A DNA stretch of 64,000 nucleotides from contig NZ_JAJNOC010000006.1 in the NCBI RefSeq assembly GCF_021044825.1, forward strand, positions 186,001 to 250,000. Reading direction: 5' to 3'. The DNA is from Massilia phyllostachyos. Its GTDB lineage: Bacteria > Pseudomonadota > Gammaproteobacteria > Burkholderiales > Burkholderiaceae_D. A program made the position numbers and the translations under genes. Positions 1-9,888 of this stretch are shown one piece after another. Position 1 is the stretch's first letter, and the number at the start of each line of letters is the position of its first letter. The notes beneath the pieces were generated by a model. That model was not told the origin of the DNA. It saw nothing but the letters and a program-made list of their open reading frames with translations, and did no database searches.

Positions 1-360
1 GTCGATGAACAGCACGTCGTTCGGTTCGAGGTTGGTGAGCAGCGCGGCCAGGTCGCCCGGACGTTCCAGCACCGGGCCGGAAGTCTGGCGCAGGTTCACG
101 CCCATCTCGCGCGCGATGATGTGCGCCAGCGTGGTCTTACCGAGGCCGGGGGGGCCGAACAGCAGGGTGTGGTCGAGCGCTTCGCGGCGCTTGCGCGCGG
201 CGCTGATGAAGATCTCGAGCTGGTCGCGGATCTTGGCCTGGCCGACGTATTCGTCCAGCTGCTTGGGGCGCAAGGCGCGCTCGATCGCCTCCTCGTTGGG
301 CGAGGCGGGCGCGGCGTCGATGACGCGGTGCTCGGTGAAGTTGTCGGTCTGGATGCTCAT
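1..360 (-). CDS. ruvB: RuvB Holliday junction helicase, N-terminal part
   Basis: This is the 5' end of ruvB; the gene runs off the left edge after 120 codons. RuvB is the hexameric AAA+ motor that drives branch migration of Holliday junctions together with RuvA. The start is the ATG at 358-360, giving [10 protein letters not shown]. The stretch [13 protein letters not shown] and the Walker A motif GPPGLGKTT (residues 69-77) are characteristic. It lies 3 nt downstream of the ruvA stop, so ruvC-ruvA-ruvB form one transcription unit. The sensor and winged-helix domains lie outside the window. Confidence 0.95.
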   Translation of the reverse strand, partial: MSIQTDNFTEHRVIDAAPASPNEEAIERALRPKQLDEYVGQAKIRDQLEIFISAARKRREALDHTLLFGPPGLGKTTLAHIIAREMGVNLRQTSGPVLERPGDLAALLTNLEPNDVLFID

Positions 361-363
361 GCT

Positions 364-942
364 TTATGCCTTGGAGAGCGCTTTCAACGCGAACTTGATG
401 CCGTCCGAAACTGAGCTGCCTACCGGCATGTTCTTGATCGCGATGAGCGCTTCCTTGTCAGAATACCCCAATGCGAGCAGCGCATTGAGCACGTCGGCCT
501 GGGCGTCGTCGCGCACCGCACCGCCCACCACGCCGATATCGGCGCCGAGCTTGCCCTTCAGTTCGAGCAGCAGGCGCTCGGCGGTCTTCTTGCCGATGCC
601 GGGAATCTTCACGAGGCGCCCGGCTTCCTGCAGGGTGACCGCCTGCGACAGGTCGGCCACCGTCATGCCCGACAGGATGGCCAGCGCCATGCGCGCGCCG
701 ATGCCGGTGATCTTGATCAGCTGGCGGAACAGCGCGCGCTCGGACGCGCTGCCGAAGCCGAACAGCAGGTGCGCATCCTCGCGCACGATCAGGTGGGTGA
801 ACAGCACCACTTTTTCACCGGTGTGCGGCAGGTTGTAGAAGGTGCTCATCGGGACGTCGACTTCGTAGCCGACACCGTTGCAGTCCACCAGCACGTGCGG
901 GGGCGCTTTTTCGAGCAGGATTCCGGAGAGACGACCGATCAT
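364..942 (-). CDS. ruvA: RuvA Holliday junction DNA-binding subunit
   Basis: A 192-residue protein starting [12 protein letters not shown], the usual RuvA opening and length. RuvA tetramers bind the four-way junction and load RuvB rings. The N-terminal OB-fold is followed by two helix-hairpin-helix motifs visible as [13 protein letters not shown] and [13 protein letters not shown], then the C-terminal domain that contacts RuvB ([12 protein letters not shown]). It sits between ruvC (18 nt upstream) and ruvB (3 nt downstream), so it is probably co-transcribed with both. Confidence 0.97.
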   Translation of the reverse strand: MIGRLSGILLEKAPPHVLVDCNGVGYEVDVPMSTFYNLPHTGEKVVLFTHLIVREDAHLLFGFGSASERALFRQLIKITGIGARMALAILSGMTVADLSQAVTLQEAGRLVKIPGIGKKTAERLLLELKGKLGADIGVVGGAVRDDAQADVLNALLALGYSDKEALIAIKNMPVGSSVSDGIKFALKALSKA

Positions 943-960
943 CGTTATTCCTTTTGTTCT

Positions 961-1497
961 TTAGACGAGACGGCTGCGCTTCATGCGCAGCGTGGGCGCG
1001 CTCGGGGACAGCGCGCCGAGCATCGACAGCGTGTCGATGCTGTGGGCGTGGCAGATGGCGACGCCGAGCGCGTCGGCGGCGTCGGTGCCGGGCAGGCCCG
1101 GGAGTTTCAACAGGCGCGACACCATGTCCTGCACCTGCGCCTTGGCCGCCTTGCCGGTGCCGACCACGGCCTGCTTCACCTGCACCGCCGTGTATTCGGC
1201 GACGTCGAGGTCCGCCCCCACCAGGGCCGTGATCGCGGCGCCGCGCGCCTGGCCGAGCAGCAGGGTCGATTGCGGGTTGACGTTGACGAAGACTTTTTCG
1301 ATGGCCGCGCAGGCTGGCTGGTAGGCGGCGACGATTTCGCCGACGCCGTTCAGGATGACCTTCAGGCGCGGAGGCAATGCGCCCTCCGTGCCGGTCTTGA
1401 TGGTGCCGGACGCGATATAGCGCAGTTTCGTGCCGTGTTTTTCGATGACGCCGAAACCCGTCGTACGCAGGCCCGGGTCGATGCCGAGGATAATCAT
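961..1497 (-). CDS. ruvC: RuvC crossover junction endodeoxyribonuclease
   Basis: A 178-residue resolvase that cuts Holliday junctions symmetrically. Acidic catalytic residues are visible in [16 protein letters not shown] (Asp7), in AIEKVFV (Glu) and in [13 protein letters not shown] (two Asp). Length and motif order match the RuvC family. It is the first gene of the ruvCAB string. A hairpin-repeat pair at 1581-1667 separates it from purH upstream, so ruvC may have its own promoter within 1498-1677, although I could not assign a clear one. Confidence 0.97.
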   Translation of the reverse strand: MIILGIDPGLRTTGFGVIEKHGTKLRYIASGTIKTGTEGALPPRLKVILNGVGEIVAAYQPACAAIEKVFVNVNPQSTLLLGQARGAAITALVGADLDVAEYTAVQVKQAVVGTGKAAKAQVQDMVSRLLKLPGLPGTDAADALGVAICHAHSIDTLSMLGALSPSAPTLRMKRSRLV

Positions 1498-1580
1498 TGT
1501 GGAATGATATACGGCGGGAGGCTATTCGTGGGAAAAATACTGTGTAAAAACACAGTGAGGCGTTTGCGGGATGCTACTGA

Positions 1581-1667
1581 CTTGGGTTCCGGCCTTCGCC
1601 GGAACGACGGTCTTTGGGCTAACTGTCAACGCAAACAACGTCGTCCCGGCGAAGGCCGGGACCCAAG
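1581..1667. repeat. Paired REP-like hairpins (copy A)
   Basis: Two hairpins face each other: TTCCGGC-CTTC-GCCGGAA near 1587-1604, followed by CGACG, and the inverted partner GTCCCGGCGAAGGCCGGGAC near 1642-1661. The outer edges CTTGGG and CCCAAG also form an inverted pair. The same unit recurs at 4864-4982 and, with a changed stem, at 27426-27506. It lies between purH and ruvC and could stabilise or terminate the purH transcript. It resembles the dispersed REP-like hairpins known from many proteobacteria. Confidence 0.85.
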
Positions 1668-1677
1668 TTAACGTCGA

Positions 1678-3264
1678 TTAGTGACGGAAGTGACGCGTGC
1701 CGGTATAGAGCATCACCACACCACGCTCATCCGCCGCATCGATCACTTCCTGGTCCCGCATCGAGCCACCCGGGTGAATCACGCAAGTCGCGCCCGCATC
1801 AACCACCACATCCAGCCCGTCACGGAACGGGAAGAACGCATCCGACGCCACCGCCGAACCGGACAGCGACAGGCCTGCATTCTGCGCCTTGATCGACGCG
1901 ATGCGCGCCGAATCGATGCGGCTCATCTGCCCCGCGCCGACGCCCAGGGTCATGCCGTTAGCGCAGAACACAATGGCGTTCGACTTGACGAACTTGGCCA
2001 CGCGCCAGGCGAACATCAGGTCCTGCAGTTGCTGCTGGGTCGGCTGCTTCTTGCTGACCACGCGCAGTTCGTCGAGGCCAACATTCTTGGCATCCGGCGC
2101 CTGCACCAGCACGCCGCCGCCGACGCGCTTCAGGTCGTAGGCGTTCTGGCCTTCGCCCAGCGGAATTTCGAGCAGGCGCACGTTCTGCTTGGCCGACATG
2201 ATCTGGCGTGCTTCGTCCGTGAATGACGGCGCGATCAGCACTTCGACGAACAGCTTGGCCACCGCTTCCGCAGCACGCGCATCGACTTCCACGTTGAAGG
2301 CGATAATGCCCCCGAAGGCCGAGGTCGGGTCGGTCTGCAGCGCGCGCGAGTAGGCGTCCAGCGCATCGACACCGATCGCCACGCCGCAGGGATTGGCGTG
2401 CTTGACGATCACGCAACCGGCCGGCGAACCGAGGCCGCCGAGCGACTTGACGCATTCCCAGGCCGCGTCGGCATCGGCGATATTGTTGTACGACAGTTCC
2501 TTGCCCTGCAGCTGGCGGTAGTTGGCCAGCGCGCCCGGGGTGGCGACCAGGTCGCGGTAGAAGGCGGCGCCCTGGTGCGGGTTCTCGCCGTAGCGCATGT
2601 CCTGCACCTTCTCGAAGCTCACGTTCAGGGTCTGCGGATAACTCGAGCGGGTCGTGTGCTGGCGGTCTTCGCCCAGGCTGGTGAGGTAGTTGGTGATCGC
2701 GCCATCGTACTGCGCGGTGTGCGCGAACACTTTTTTCGCCAGGCGGAACTTGGTCTCGTAGCTGACCGGGCCGGCGGCTGCGCCGGTGCCCTTCATTTCC
2801 GCCAGCACGACGCCGTAGTCGGCCGGGTCGACGATCACGACCACGTCGCGGTGGTTCTTGGCCGCCGAGCGCAGCATGGTCGGGCCGCCGATGTCGATGT
2901 TCTCGATCGCATCTTCCAGCGAGCATTCAGCCTTGGCGACGGTCTGCTGGAAGGGATACAGGTTGACCACGACCATGTCGATCTGCGGGATGCCGTGCTC
3001 GTCGAGCTTGGCGACGTGCTCCGGCAGGTCGCGACGGGCCAGGATGCCGCCGTGCACTTTCGGGTGCAGGGTCTTGACCCGGCCGTCCAGCATTTCCGGG
3101 AAGCCGGTGTAGTCGGCGACTTCGGTCACTTGCACGCCATTGTCCGCCAGCAGCTTTGCAGTGCCGCCGGTGGACAGGATGTTGACGCCGAGGGCTGCCA
3201 GCGCCTTGGCGAAATCGAGGACGCCGGTTTTGTCGGAAACGGAAATCAGTGCTTGTTTGATCAT
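1678..3264 (-). CDS. purH: PurH bifunctional AICAR transformylase/IMP cyclohydrolase
   Basis: A 528-residue enzyme for the last two steps of IMP synthesis: formylation of AICAR, then ring closure. I chose the ATG at 3262-3264 ([19 protein letters not shown]), where the family starts; the frame is open further upstream but that part has no homologous character. The N-terminal MGS-like cyclohydrolase domain shows [10 protein letters not shown]. The transformylase part shows [24 protein letters not shown] and [12 protein letters not shown], ending with [13 protein letters not shown]. It is 91 nt downstream of fis on the same strand. Confidence 0.97.
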   Translation of the reverse strand: MIKQALISVSDKTGVLDFAKALAALGVNILSTGGTAKLLADNGVQVTEVADYTGFPEMLDGRVKTLHPKVHGGILARRDLPEHVAKLDEHGIPQIDMVVVNLYPFQQTVAKAECSLEDAIENIDIGGPTMLRSAAKNHRDVVVIVDPADYGVVLAEMKGTGAAAGPVSYETKFRLAKKVFAHTAQYDGAITNYLTSLGEDRQHTTRSSYPQTLNVSFEKVQDMRYGENPHQGAAFYRDLVATPGALANYRQLQGKELSYNNIADADAAWECVKSLGGLGSPAGCVIVKHANPCGVAIGVDALDAYSRALQTDPTSAFGGIIAFNVEVDARAAEAVAKLFVEVLIAPSFTDEARQIMSAKQNVRLLEIPLGEGQNAYDLKRVGGGVLVQAPDAKNVGLDELRVVSKKQPTQQQLQDLMFAWRVAKFVKSNAIVFCANGMTLGVGAGQMSRIDSARIASIKAQNAGLSLSGSAVASDAFFPFRDGLDVVVDAGATCVIHPGGSMRDQEVIDAADERGVVMLYTGTRHFRH

Positions 3265-3355
3265 GGTGAGGCCTGTGGTTGAGAATTCTGGCGTCCGGGC
3301 GGACGGACGGCGTGCCGGCCGCGCCCCAGACGCACGGCCATCGCCATGCGGTCTA

Positions 3356-3589
3356 TCAGAGGAGACCGTGCTCCTGCAGTTTCTTGCGCAAAGTGTTCCG
3401 GTTGATGCCCAGCATCTGCGCGGCATGCGACTGGTTGCCGTCGGCGCGCGTCATGACCACTTCAAGGACCGGCTTTTCGACCGTCAGGACCATCATGTCG
3501 TAGATGTTCGTCGGTTTCTGCTCGCCCAGATCGTTGAAATAGTCCTCGAGGCTTTTCTGGACGACTTCCTGGATACTTTCTTTGCTCAT
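3356..3589 (-). CDS. fis: Fis nucleoid-associated DNA-binding protein
   Basis: A 77-residue Fis, shorter than the roughly 98-residue enterobacterial protein because the flexible N-terminus is reduced, as is usual in betaproteobacteria. Fis bends DNA and regulates rRNA promoters, recombination and supercoiling. The C-terminal helix-turn-helix is clear: [20 protein letters not shown]. It follows dusB on the same strand by 79 nt; dusB-fis is a classic operon, with fis levels set largely from the promoter upstream of dusB. Confidence 0.95.
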   Translation of the reverse strand: MSKESIQEVVQKSLEDYFNDLGEQKPTNIYDMMVLTVEKPVLEVVMTRADGNQSHAAQMLGINRNTLRKKLQEHGLL

Positions 3590-3668
3590 GTTCTCTGCTG
3601 CTTCATCCTGGTTAATATGCCGCTGCTGCGCAGCGTGTCCCCGATATTCTTATTATTCTGCTACTGCC

Positions 3669-4694
3669 TTATGCCGCCATCGCCTCGTCAGCCGAAAGTG
3701 CGGGCCGGTATTGTAACCGCTCGCCATGCCGGAGTTGCGATTTGAAAAAGGCGTCGACCGCGTCCAGCTGCTCGGCCGTCGATTCCAGCAGGTTCATGCG
3801 CTGGCGGAATTCTTCCCCGCCCGGCAAGTCCTGCACATACCACCCGATGTGCTTGCGGGCGGTGCGCACGCCGACGTACTCGCCATAGAAGGCATAGTGC
3901 GCCGGCAGGTGTTCGTTCATCAGCGCCCGTACTTCTTCGACCGTCGGGGCCGGCAAATGCTCCCCGGTGCGCAGGAAATGATCGATCTCGCGGCAGATCC
4001 AGGGACGTCCCTGGGCGGCGCGGCCGATCATGACGGCGTCGGCGCCGGTGTAGTCGAGCACGAACCTGGCCTTTTCCGGGGTCGTGATGTCGCCGTTGGC
4101 CACCACCGGGATCCCGACCGACGCCTTGACCGCGCGGATGGTGTCGTACTCGGCGTCGCCCTTGTAGCCGTCGGCGCGGGTGCGGCCGTGCAGGGTCAGC
4201 ATCTGGATGCCGGCCTGTTCCGCCATGCGGGCAATGGTCAGCGCGTTCTTGTTCTGGCGGTCCCAGCCGGTACGGAACTTCAGGGTAACCGGCACGTCGA
4301 CGGCTTCGACCACCGCGTGCAGGATGCGCTCGACCAGGTCTTCATGCTGCAGCAGCGCCGACCCGCACCAGCTGTTGCAGACCTTCTTCACCGGGCAGCC
4401 CATATTGATGTCGATGATCTGGGCGCCGCGCTCGACGTTGAACTTCGCGCAATCGGCCAGGTCTCTCGGATCGGCGCCGGCGATCTGCACTGCCTTCGGT
4501 TCCATTTCCCCCGCATGGTCGGTACGGCGCGAGGTCTTTTCGCTGGCCCACAGGCGCGGGTTCGAAGCCGCCATTTCGGACACGGCGTAGCCTGCGCCGA
4601 GCTGCTTGCACAGCTGGCGGAACGGGCGGTCGGTCACCCCGGCCATGGGGGCGACGAAGACATTGTTACGCAGGATGTAAGGACCGATTTGCAC
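3669..4694 (-). CDS. dusB: DusB tRNA-dihydrouridine synthase
   Basis: A 341-residue flavoenzyme that reduces specific uridines in the tRNA D-loop region. The TIM-barrel opening VFVAPMAGVTDRPFR is typical. The active-site region NMGCPVKKVCNSWCGSAL holds the catalytic Cys (CNS), with an extra Cys two residues later. FMN-binding features such as TLHGRTRADGY, VVANGDI and MIGRAAQGRPW are present. It is the first gene of the dusB-fis unit. The roughly 300 bp upstream hold the promoter and a pair of REP-like hairpins. Confidence 0.96.
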   Translation of the reverse strand: MQIGPYILRNNVFVAPMAGVTDRPFRQLCKQLGAGYAVSEMAASNPRLWASEKTSRRTDHAGEMEPKAVQIAGADPRDLADCAKFNVERGAQIIDINMGCPVKKVCNSWCGSALLQHEDLVERILHAVVEAVDVPVTLKFRTGWDRQNKNALTIARMAEQAGIQMLTLHGRTRADGYKGDAEYDTIRAVKASVGIPVVANGDITTPEKARFVLDYTGADAVMIGRAAQGRPWICREIDHFLRTGEHLPAPTVEEVRALMNEHLPAHYAFYGEYVGVRTARKHIGWYVQDLPGGEEFRQRMNLLESTAEQLDAVDAFFKSQLRHGERLQYRPALSADEAMAA

Positions 4695-4863
4695 AGCGGA
4701 AAATCTCGAAAGTTTCTCGGGGAACCTATTATTTTACCTCAAACGCTGCTCAAATAAGCGGCAGAATTTTTCTGTGGTGTTGTGTGTGTGATATTGGCAG
4801 GGGTGGTTAGGAGGGGTAGGCGCCTGGTTTATGGTGCAAGGATTAGCAGTTGGAATGCGGCGG

Positions 4864-4982
4864 AATTGGGTTCCGGCCTTCGCCGGAACGACGTTAATTT
4901 TTGTGTTGCGTTTGATGCGCAGCTAACGATGTAGCACCGCTAGCAGTAGAACCGTCGTACCGGCGAAGGCCGGTACCCAATT
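4864..4982. repeat. Paired REP-like hairpins (copy B)
   Basis: This has the same architecture as the pair at 1581-1667: TTGGGTTCCGGCCTTCGCC with GGAACGACG on the left, and CGTCGTACCGGCGAAGGCC with GGTACCCAA on the right, in inverted orientation about 60 bp apart. The right stem is TACCGGC/GCCGGTA rather than TTCCGGC/GCCGGAA. Because both stem arms change together, pairing rather than sequence is being kept. The element fills most of the gap 4695-4998 between the histidine phosphatase gene and dusB; nothing else gene-like is visible there. Confidence 0.85.
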
Positions 4983-4998
4983 TCCAAACCGAAGTCCG

Positions 4999-5664
4999 CT
5001 ATGTCAGATCATCCAGCACCGCCGGCCGCAAGTGCTCGACTTCACCCCAACTCACCAAGCGCAACACGCCCTCCTCCACCACAAACCGATTCACACTCGC
5101 ATTGAGCACCTTGAAATCACGCGGCGTCTCCAGCGGCAACCCCTGCGCCGCCCGGTAGGCACACTCCAGCACCCCACCATGCGCCACGATCGCAATCGTC
5201 TTGCCCGGATGCCCTGCCGCCTGCCCCATGATCGCCCCAACCGCCCGATCATAAAACTGCCTGAACGTCTCCCCCCGATTCGCCCCCAGCGGCAGCACCG
5301 CATCGACATCGCGCGCCTGCCAGGCCGCGAACTCGAGCGGAAAGCGCGCCGCGATCTCGCTGTACAGCAAGCCCTCGAAGCCACCGTAGCAGCGCTCGCG
5401 CAGTGCCGGATCGACCTCGACCGCCATGCCGCGCGAGTGAGCAATCGCTTCGGCGGTCTGGCGCGCGCGCAGCAGGTCGCTGGAAACGACGTGGTCGATC
5501 GGCTCGGATGCCAGCACCGCCCCCAGCAGCGCGGCCTGGCGTGCGCCTTCGGCGTTGAGGGCGATGTCGAGATGCCCCTGGAGCCGTCTTTCGGCATTCC
5601 AGGCGGTCTCGCCATGGCGGATCAAGAGAATGGTGGTAGCGGTATTCTTGTCGTTCGATTGCAT
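4999..5664 (-). CDS. Histidine phosphatase family protein (PGM-like)
   Basis: A 221-residue member of the phosphoglycerate-mutase-like histidine phosphatase superfamily. The catalytic motif LLIRHGETAWN carries the phospho-accepting His, followed by RRLQGHLD. Supporting residues are VVSSDLLRARQTAEA, ERCYGGFEG and the second His in IVAHGGVLECAY. The substrate cannot be read from the sequence; relatives include GpmB-like phosphatases and CobC. No cobalamin genes are nearby, so I do not call cobC. The next gene upstream on the same strand encodes a PEBP-like protein, 33 nt away. Confidence 0.9.
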   Translation of the reverse strand: MQSNDKNTATTILLIRHGETAWNAERRLQGHLDIALNAEGARQAALLGAVLASEPIDHVVSSDLLRARQTAEAIAHSRGMAVEVDPALRERCYGGFEGLLYSEIAARFPLEFAAWQARDVDAVLPLGANRGETFRQFYDRAVGAIMGQAAGHPGKTIAIVAHGGVLECAYRAAQGLPLETPRDFKVLNASVNRFVVEEGVLRLVSWGEVEHLRPAVLDDLT

Positions 5665-5697
5665 GAGGTTCGTTCGCGCCCGAACCTCGGGGCGGTG

Positions 5698-6375
5698 TTA
5701 TTTGTCCATGGTGGCCGCGACGGCCGGATTGAGCGAGTACACGCCGAAGGTACGCGCCTCGTCCAGGATGTGGCCGCGGATCGCCAGGCGCAGCTCGGCG
5801 CCGGTGAAGCGGCCCACCAGCGGCAGGCGCGGGATGTCGAGGGCGTACAGGGTGAAGACGTAAGTATGCACCCGCTCGTCGTTCCACGGGGGGCAGGGGC
5901 CGTCGTAGCCATAGTATTCGCCGGCCATGTCCGGGTCGCCCGCGAACCAGCCGGTGTAGTCGTTGATGCCCTGGCGCAGCTGGTGTTCGGTGCCGTTCTT
6001 GATGGTGAAGGGCACCAGCGGGCCCGGCTTGCCGTGCGGCGTGACCATGTCCGAGAACATGCCCTCGTTCAGCGACTTGAGGCAGACCGGAATGTCGACC
6101 AGCAGCCAGTGGAAGAAATCGACCCGCGGCAAGGATGCGGGCACGGTGCGCCCTTCCTGGTTGACGTCGGTGCCGACCGAGGGCACGTCAGGGTCGTGAC
6201 AGATCAGCACCAGCGACTTGGCGCCGGCGGGGACGTCGTCCCAGGCGATGTGCGGGCTGCGGTTGCTGGACAACTTGACGTGGCGCGCCGGATCGCCGAC
6301 GGCGAACGCGCATTGCGGCGGAATCACCCCGCCTTCCGTGAATGAATCGCTCCAGATTCGCATACGTCCTCCCAT
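5698..6375 (-). CDS. YbhB/YbcL (PEBP/Raf kinase inhibitor-like) protein
   Basis: A 225-residue protein of the phosphatidylethanolamine-binding fold. Family signatures are LVLICHDPDVPSVG near residue 55 and FFHWLLVDIP near residue 105, followed by YDGPCPPWNDERVHTYVFTLYALD. Bacterial members bind small anionic ligands; their role is poorly defined. An AGGAGG five bases before the first ATG supports the start at 6375; a second ATG four codons later is possible. It reads toward the phosphatase gene, so the two may be co-transcribed. Confidence 0.88.
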   Translation of the reverse strand: MGGRMRIWSDSFTEGGVIPPQCAFAVGDPARHVKLSSNRSPHIAWDDVPAGAKSLVLICHDPDVPSVGTDVNQEGRTVPASLPRVDFFHWLLVDIPVCLKSLNEGMFSDMVTPHGKPGPLVPFTIKNGTEHQLRQGINDYTGWFAGDPDMAGEYYGYDGPCPPWNDERVHTYVFTLYALDIPRLPLVGRFTGAELRLAIRGHILDEARTFGVYSLNPAVAATMDK

Positions 6376-6412
6376 CCCCTCCTCCTATTGACCTGAATTC
6401 ACAGCGCGGGTT

Positions 6413-6871
6413 TCAGCGCTGGACACCGACCGGATCAACTCGCAGCCAGAAAGTCACGGGGCCATCGTTGACCAGGCCAACTTTCATGTCCGCGCCGAAT
6501 TTGCCGGTCTCGACGGTGCCATGGCGTTCCCGCGCCTGGCGCACGACATGATCGAACAGGCGGCGCCCGTCTTCCGGCGCCGCGGCCGGCGAAAACGAGG
6601 GCCGGGTGCCCGATTTCGTGTCCGCGGCGAGCGTGAACTGCGGCACCAGCAGCAAGCCGCCGGCGGTGTCGGTCACGCTGCGGTTCATCTTGCCGGCCTC
6701 GTCCGAAAACACGCGGTAGCCGAGCAGCTTGTTCAACAGGGCCTCGGCTTCGCGCTCGGTATCGCCCTTCTCGGCGCAGACCAGCACCATCAGGCCGGCC
6801 CCGATCGCGCCGATGACCTCGCCATCGACGCGCACGCTGGCCTCGCTGACGCGCTGCAATAGCCCGATCAT
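6413..6871 (-). CDS. dtd: D-aminoacyl-tRNA deacylase
   Basis: A 152-residue protein that removes D-amino acids mischarged onto tRNA. It starts [17 protein letters not shown], with the invariant helix [12 protein letters not shown]. The active-site strand reads VPQFTLAAD, with Pro where many family members have Ser in SQFTL. The Gly-cisPro motif appears as NDGPVTFWL. The start overlaps the tyrS stop by an ATGA (6868-6871), so the gene is translationally coupled to tyrosyl-tRNA synthetase; both proteins guard tRNA charging, and D-Tyr-tRNA is a classic Dtd substrate. Confidence 0.95.
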   Translation of the reverse strand: MIGLLQRVSEASVRVDGEVIGAIGAGLMVLVCAEKGDTEREAEALLNKLLGYRVFSDEAGKMNRSVTDTAGGLLLVPQFTLAADTKSGTRPSFSPAAAPEDGRRLFDHVVRQARERHGTVETGKFGADMKVGLVNDGPVTFWLRVDPVGVQR

Positions 6872-8133
6872 GCGGACAGCGTGACGCGCGCGAACTTGCG
6901 CTTGCCCACTTGCATGACGAACGTGCCGGCCTCGATCTGCAAGCCCTTGTCGCTGACGACATTGCCGTCGATGCGCACGCCGCCCTGGTCGACCATGCGC
7001 ATCGCTTCCGAAGTCGAGGCGCACAGGCCGGCTTGCTTGAGCAATTGCGCCACGCCCAAAGGAGCGCCGCTCAAGGTCACTTCCGGCACCTTGTCCGGGA
7101 TGCCGCCTTTGGAGCGGTTGACGAAGTCGGCCAGCGCATCGTCGGCAGCCGCGGCCGAGTGGAAGCGCGCGACGATTTCCTTGCCCAGCGCCACTTTCGC
7201 ATCGCGCGGGTTGGCGCCGCCCTCGACCTCGGCCTTCAGGGCGGCGATCTCGGCGATCGAGCGGAAGGACAGCAGGTCGTAGTACTTCCACATCATGGTG
7301 TCCGAGATGCTCATCAGCTTGCCGAACATGGTGTTCGGGGCTTCGGTAATTCCAATATAGTTGTTCTTGGACTTCGACATCTTCTCGACGCCGTCCAGGC
7401 CTTCCAGCAGCGGCATGGTCAGGATGCACTGCTGCTCTTGCCCGTAGTCCTTCTGCAGTTCGCGGCCGACCAGCAGGTTGAATTTCTGGTCGGTACCGCC
7501 GAGTTCCAGGTCGGCCTTCAAAGCGACCGAATCATAGCCCTGCATCAAAGGGTAAAGGAACTCATGCACTGCAATCGGGGTCCCACTCTTGTAGCGCTTG
7601 GTGAAGTCGTCGCGTTCCATCATGCGCGCCACGGTGTAGCGCGACGCCAATTGAATCATGCCGCGCGCGCCGAGCGGGTCACACCACTCGGAGTTGTAGC
7701 GGATTTCCGTGCGCGCGGCGTCCAGCACCAGCGATGCTTGGCGGAAATAGGTCATGGCGTTTTCCTCGACCTGCTCCTTCGTGAGGGGAGGACGCGTGGC
7801 GTTACGGCCTGAAGGGTCGCCAATCATCGAGGTGAAGTCGCCGATCAGGAAGATCACCTGGTGGCCGAGGTCTTGCAGCTGGCGCATCTTGTTCAGCACC
7901 ACAGTGTGGCCGAGGTGCAGGTCGGGCGCGGTCGGGTCCAGGCCCAGCTTGATGCGCAGCGGGGTGCCGCTCTGTTCGGAACGCGCCAGCTTCTGGGCGA
8001 ATTCGCTTTCGATCAGGAGCTCGTCGACACCGCGCTTGGCGATCGCGAGCGCCTCTTGCACGGTGTCCGTCAGCGGCAAGGGGGCAGATAAGTTGGCCGG
8101 AGCACCTTTACCGGACGAAACGTTTAAAGTCAT
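6868..8133 (-). CDS. tyrS: Tyrosyl-tRNA synthetase
   Basis: A 421-residue class I aminoacyl-tRNA synthetase. The HIGH signature is the LHLGH in [14 protein letters not shown], and the KMSKS loop is [11 protein letters not shown]. The tyrosine pocket region [16 protein letters not shown] and the C-terminal S4-like RNA-binding domain ([13 protein letters not shown] near residue 380) are present. It is divergent from the M23 peptidase gene across a 149-bp intergenic region and coupled to dtd downstream. Confidence 0.96.
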   Translation of the reverse strand: MTLNVSSGKGAPANLSAPLPLTDTVQEALAIAKRGVDELLIESEFAQKLARSEQSGTPLRIKLGLDPTAPDLHLGHTVVLNKMRQLQDLGHQVIFLIGDFTSMIGDPSGRNATRPPLTKEQVEENAMTYFRQASLVLDAARTEIRYNSEWCDPLGARGMIQLASRYTVARMMERDDFTKRYKSGTPIAVHEFLYPLMQGYDSVALKADLELGGTDQKFNLLVGRELQKDYGQEQQCILTMPLLEGLDGVEKMSKSKNNYIGITEAPNTMFGKLMSISDTMMWKYYDLLSFRSIAEIAALKAEVEGGANPRDAKVALGKEIVARFHSAAAADDALADFVNRSKGGIPDKVPEVTLSGAPLGVAQLLKQAGLCASTSEAMRMVDQGGVRIDGNVVSDKGLQIEAGTFVMQVGKRKFARVTLSA

Positions 8134-8157
8134 ATAATTCGTGTAGGAAATTGGCTA

Positions 8158-8190
8158 AAGCGGTTGTAGGACCGCTTCTTTTGGTATAAT
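8158..8190 (+). promoter_or_regulatory. Hairpin and -10 box upstream of the M23 peptidase gene
   Basis: A consensus TATAAT lies at 8185-8190, about 93 bp before the peptidase ATG. Just upstream is a 7-bp hairpin AAGCGGT-TGTAGG-ACCGCTT followed by CTTTT (8158-8182). The -35 is poor: TTGTAG with a 15-base spacer. The hairpin could be an operator or a leader structure for the divergent tyrS message. This is read by eye only. Confidence 0.45.
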
Positions 8191-8282
8191 TCACGATCCT
8201 CGCCCTGTTGCTCTAAGAAAACTTTGCACAACGATAAGAAGCAAGGGTCCTGAAAGTTCAGCCGCAAATTTTAACTGATTGC

Positions 8283-9647
8283 ATGAACCCTATACAGAAA
8301 ATCACCCGTCAGAGCCTGCTCCAGCTGGTGCCACGAACCCGCAAGGCGCGCATCGTCAGCGCCGGCGCCGTGTTCATGAGCATGTGCGCCTTCGGCGCCA
8401 TCGGCGTGGCCCCGATCGCACCGGATGCGTCCGACCTTCCGGTCAAGTCGATCGAGCAAAACCTGGAATTGCCGAACCTCGCAGACCAGATCGCCGCCCT
8501 CCAGCAAAACGAGCAGCAATTCATCCATGAAGAGCGCGTCCGTCCGGGCGACTCCCTTGGTTCCCTCTTCACCCGCCTTGGCATCGACGATGCCGACGCC
8601 CAGAAATTCGTCCGCACCGACAAGACCGCCCGCCGCCTGCTGTCCCTCAAGAACGGCAAGCGCATCCAGGCCGAAACCGATGAGAATGGCCTGCTGCTGT
8701 CGATGCGCGCCACGACCACCGACGGCAAGGGCGGCGAAGCACGCCAGATCTCGGTCGAGCGCCAGGGCGACAAGTTCGTCTCGCTGGAAGCGCCGGCCAA
8801 GCTCGAGCGCCGCGTCGAGATGCGTTCTCGCGTCATCGCCAGCTCGCTGTACTCGGCCACCGACTCCAACGTCGACGGCGGCAGCATGCCGGATTCGGTC
8901 GTCAGCCAGATGATCGAGATGTTCTCGACCAATATCGACTTCCGTTCGGACATCAAGCGCGGCGACCGTTTTAATGTTGTGTACGAAACCTTCTGGCTCG
9001 ATGGCGAACTGGTGAAGACCGGCCGCATCCTGGCCGGCGAATTCGTCAACCGCGGCGTCGCCTACCAGTCGGTCTGGTTCGAAGACCCGGTCACCAAGCA
9101 GGGCGGCTACTACAGCCTGGACGGCAAGGCCTTGAAAAAAGCCTTCCTGAAGTCGCCGCTGCAGTTCAGCCGCATCTCCTCCGGCTTCTCGATGCGCGTG
9201 CACCCGCTGTCGGGCAAGTGGAAAGCGCACAAGGGCGTCGACTACGCAGCCTCCACCGGCACCCCGATCCGCGCAGCCGCCGACGGCACCGTCGACTTCG
9301 CCGGCAACAGCGGCGGCTATGGCAACCAGGTGGTCCTCAAGCACTGGTCCAAGTACAGCACCGCCTACGCCCACATGAGCCGCATCGCACCGGGCATGCG
9401 CAAGGGCGCCAAGGTCAGCCAGGGCGACGTCATCGGCTACGTCGGCTCGACCGGCTGGTCGACCGGCCCGCACCTGCACTATGAGTTCCGCGTCGCCGGC
9501 CAGGCCCAGAATCCGGACAAGTTCAAGTCGCTGGCCCAGCAACCGCTGACCCCGGCTGAACTCACCCGCTTCCGCATGGCTGCCGCCGAGATGAACCACC
9601 GCTTCTCGCTGCTCGCGCCGAGCGGCAACGCGATGGCTGCACGCTAA
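8283..9647 (+). CDS. M23 family peptidoglycan DD-metalloendopeptidase
   Basis: A 454-residue envelope protein. A hydrophobic segment near residues 22-45 (AGAVFMSMCAFGAIGVAPIA) suggests a signal anchor. The middle carries LysM/OapA-like sequence (VRPGDSLGSLFTRLGI), and the C-terminus is a LytM domain with zinc ligands in MRVHPLSGKWKAHKGVDYAA and GPHLHYEFRV. Such proteins cut peptide cross-links in peptidoglycan. It is followed by a strong terminator and, in related genomes, usually by anmK; here 5.2 kb of unrelated genes lie in between. Confidence 0.93.
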   Translation: MNPIQKITRQSLLQLVPRTRKARIVSAGAVFMSMCAFGAIGVAPIAPDASDLPVKSIEQNLELPNLADQIAALQQNEQQFIHEERVRPGDSLGSLFTRLGIDDADAQKFVRTDKTARRLLSLKNGKRIQAETDENGLLLSMRATTTDGKGGEARQISVERQGDKFVSLEAPAKLERRVEMRSRVIASSLYSATDSNVDGGSMPDSVVSQMIEMFSTNIDFRSDIKRGDRFNVVYETFWLDGELVKTGRILAGEFVNRGVAYQSVWFEDPVTKQGGYYSLDGKALKKAFLKSPLQFSRISSGFSMRVHPLSGKWKAHKGVDYAASTGTPIRAAADGTVDFAGNSGGYGNQVVLKHWSKYSTAYAHMSRIAPGMRKGAKVSQGDVIGYVGSTGWSTGPHLHYEFRVAGQAQNPDKFKSLAQQPLTPAELTRFRMAAAEMNHRFSLLAPSGNAMAAR

Positions 9648-9664
9648 GCGATTCCGCTTCTTCC

Positions 9665-9708
9665 AAACGCCCCGCCGCATCGCTAGATGCCGCGGGGCGT
9701 TTGTTTTT
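9665..9708 (+). terminator. Rho-independent terminator after the M23 peptidase gene
   Basis: A long stem, AAACGCCCCGC with CGCATC against GATGC with CGCGGGGCGTTT, has a GCTA loop and is followed by GTTTTTGT. It begins 17 bp after the peptidase stop codon. Confidence 0.9.
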
Positions 9709-9888
9709 GTCGAGTAAAGACCATCCAATCGCTATCTATGAATCATGGTGTGCACCCGGTTCATCGCAACCACATCATGTAGGAAGGGTTACTTCCATAG
9801 TAAAGAATAATTTTTGCCATGCAGTAGCAACTTAATTACCCCTCCAATGCTATAGTGAATAACATCACAATATCCCACGGAGGCAAGC

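Noticed and set aside
4999..5664. CobC alpha-ribazole phosphatase
   Set aside because: The histidine-phosphatase motifs do not separate CobC from GpmB-like enzymes and there is no cobalamin gene in the window.
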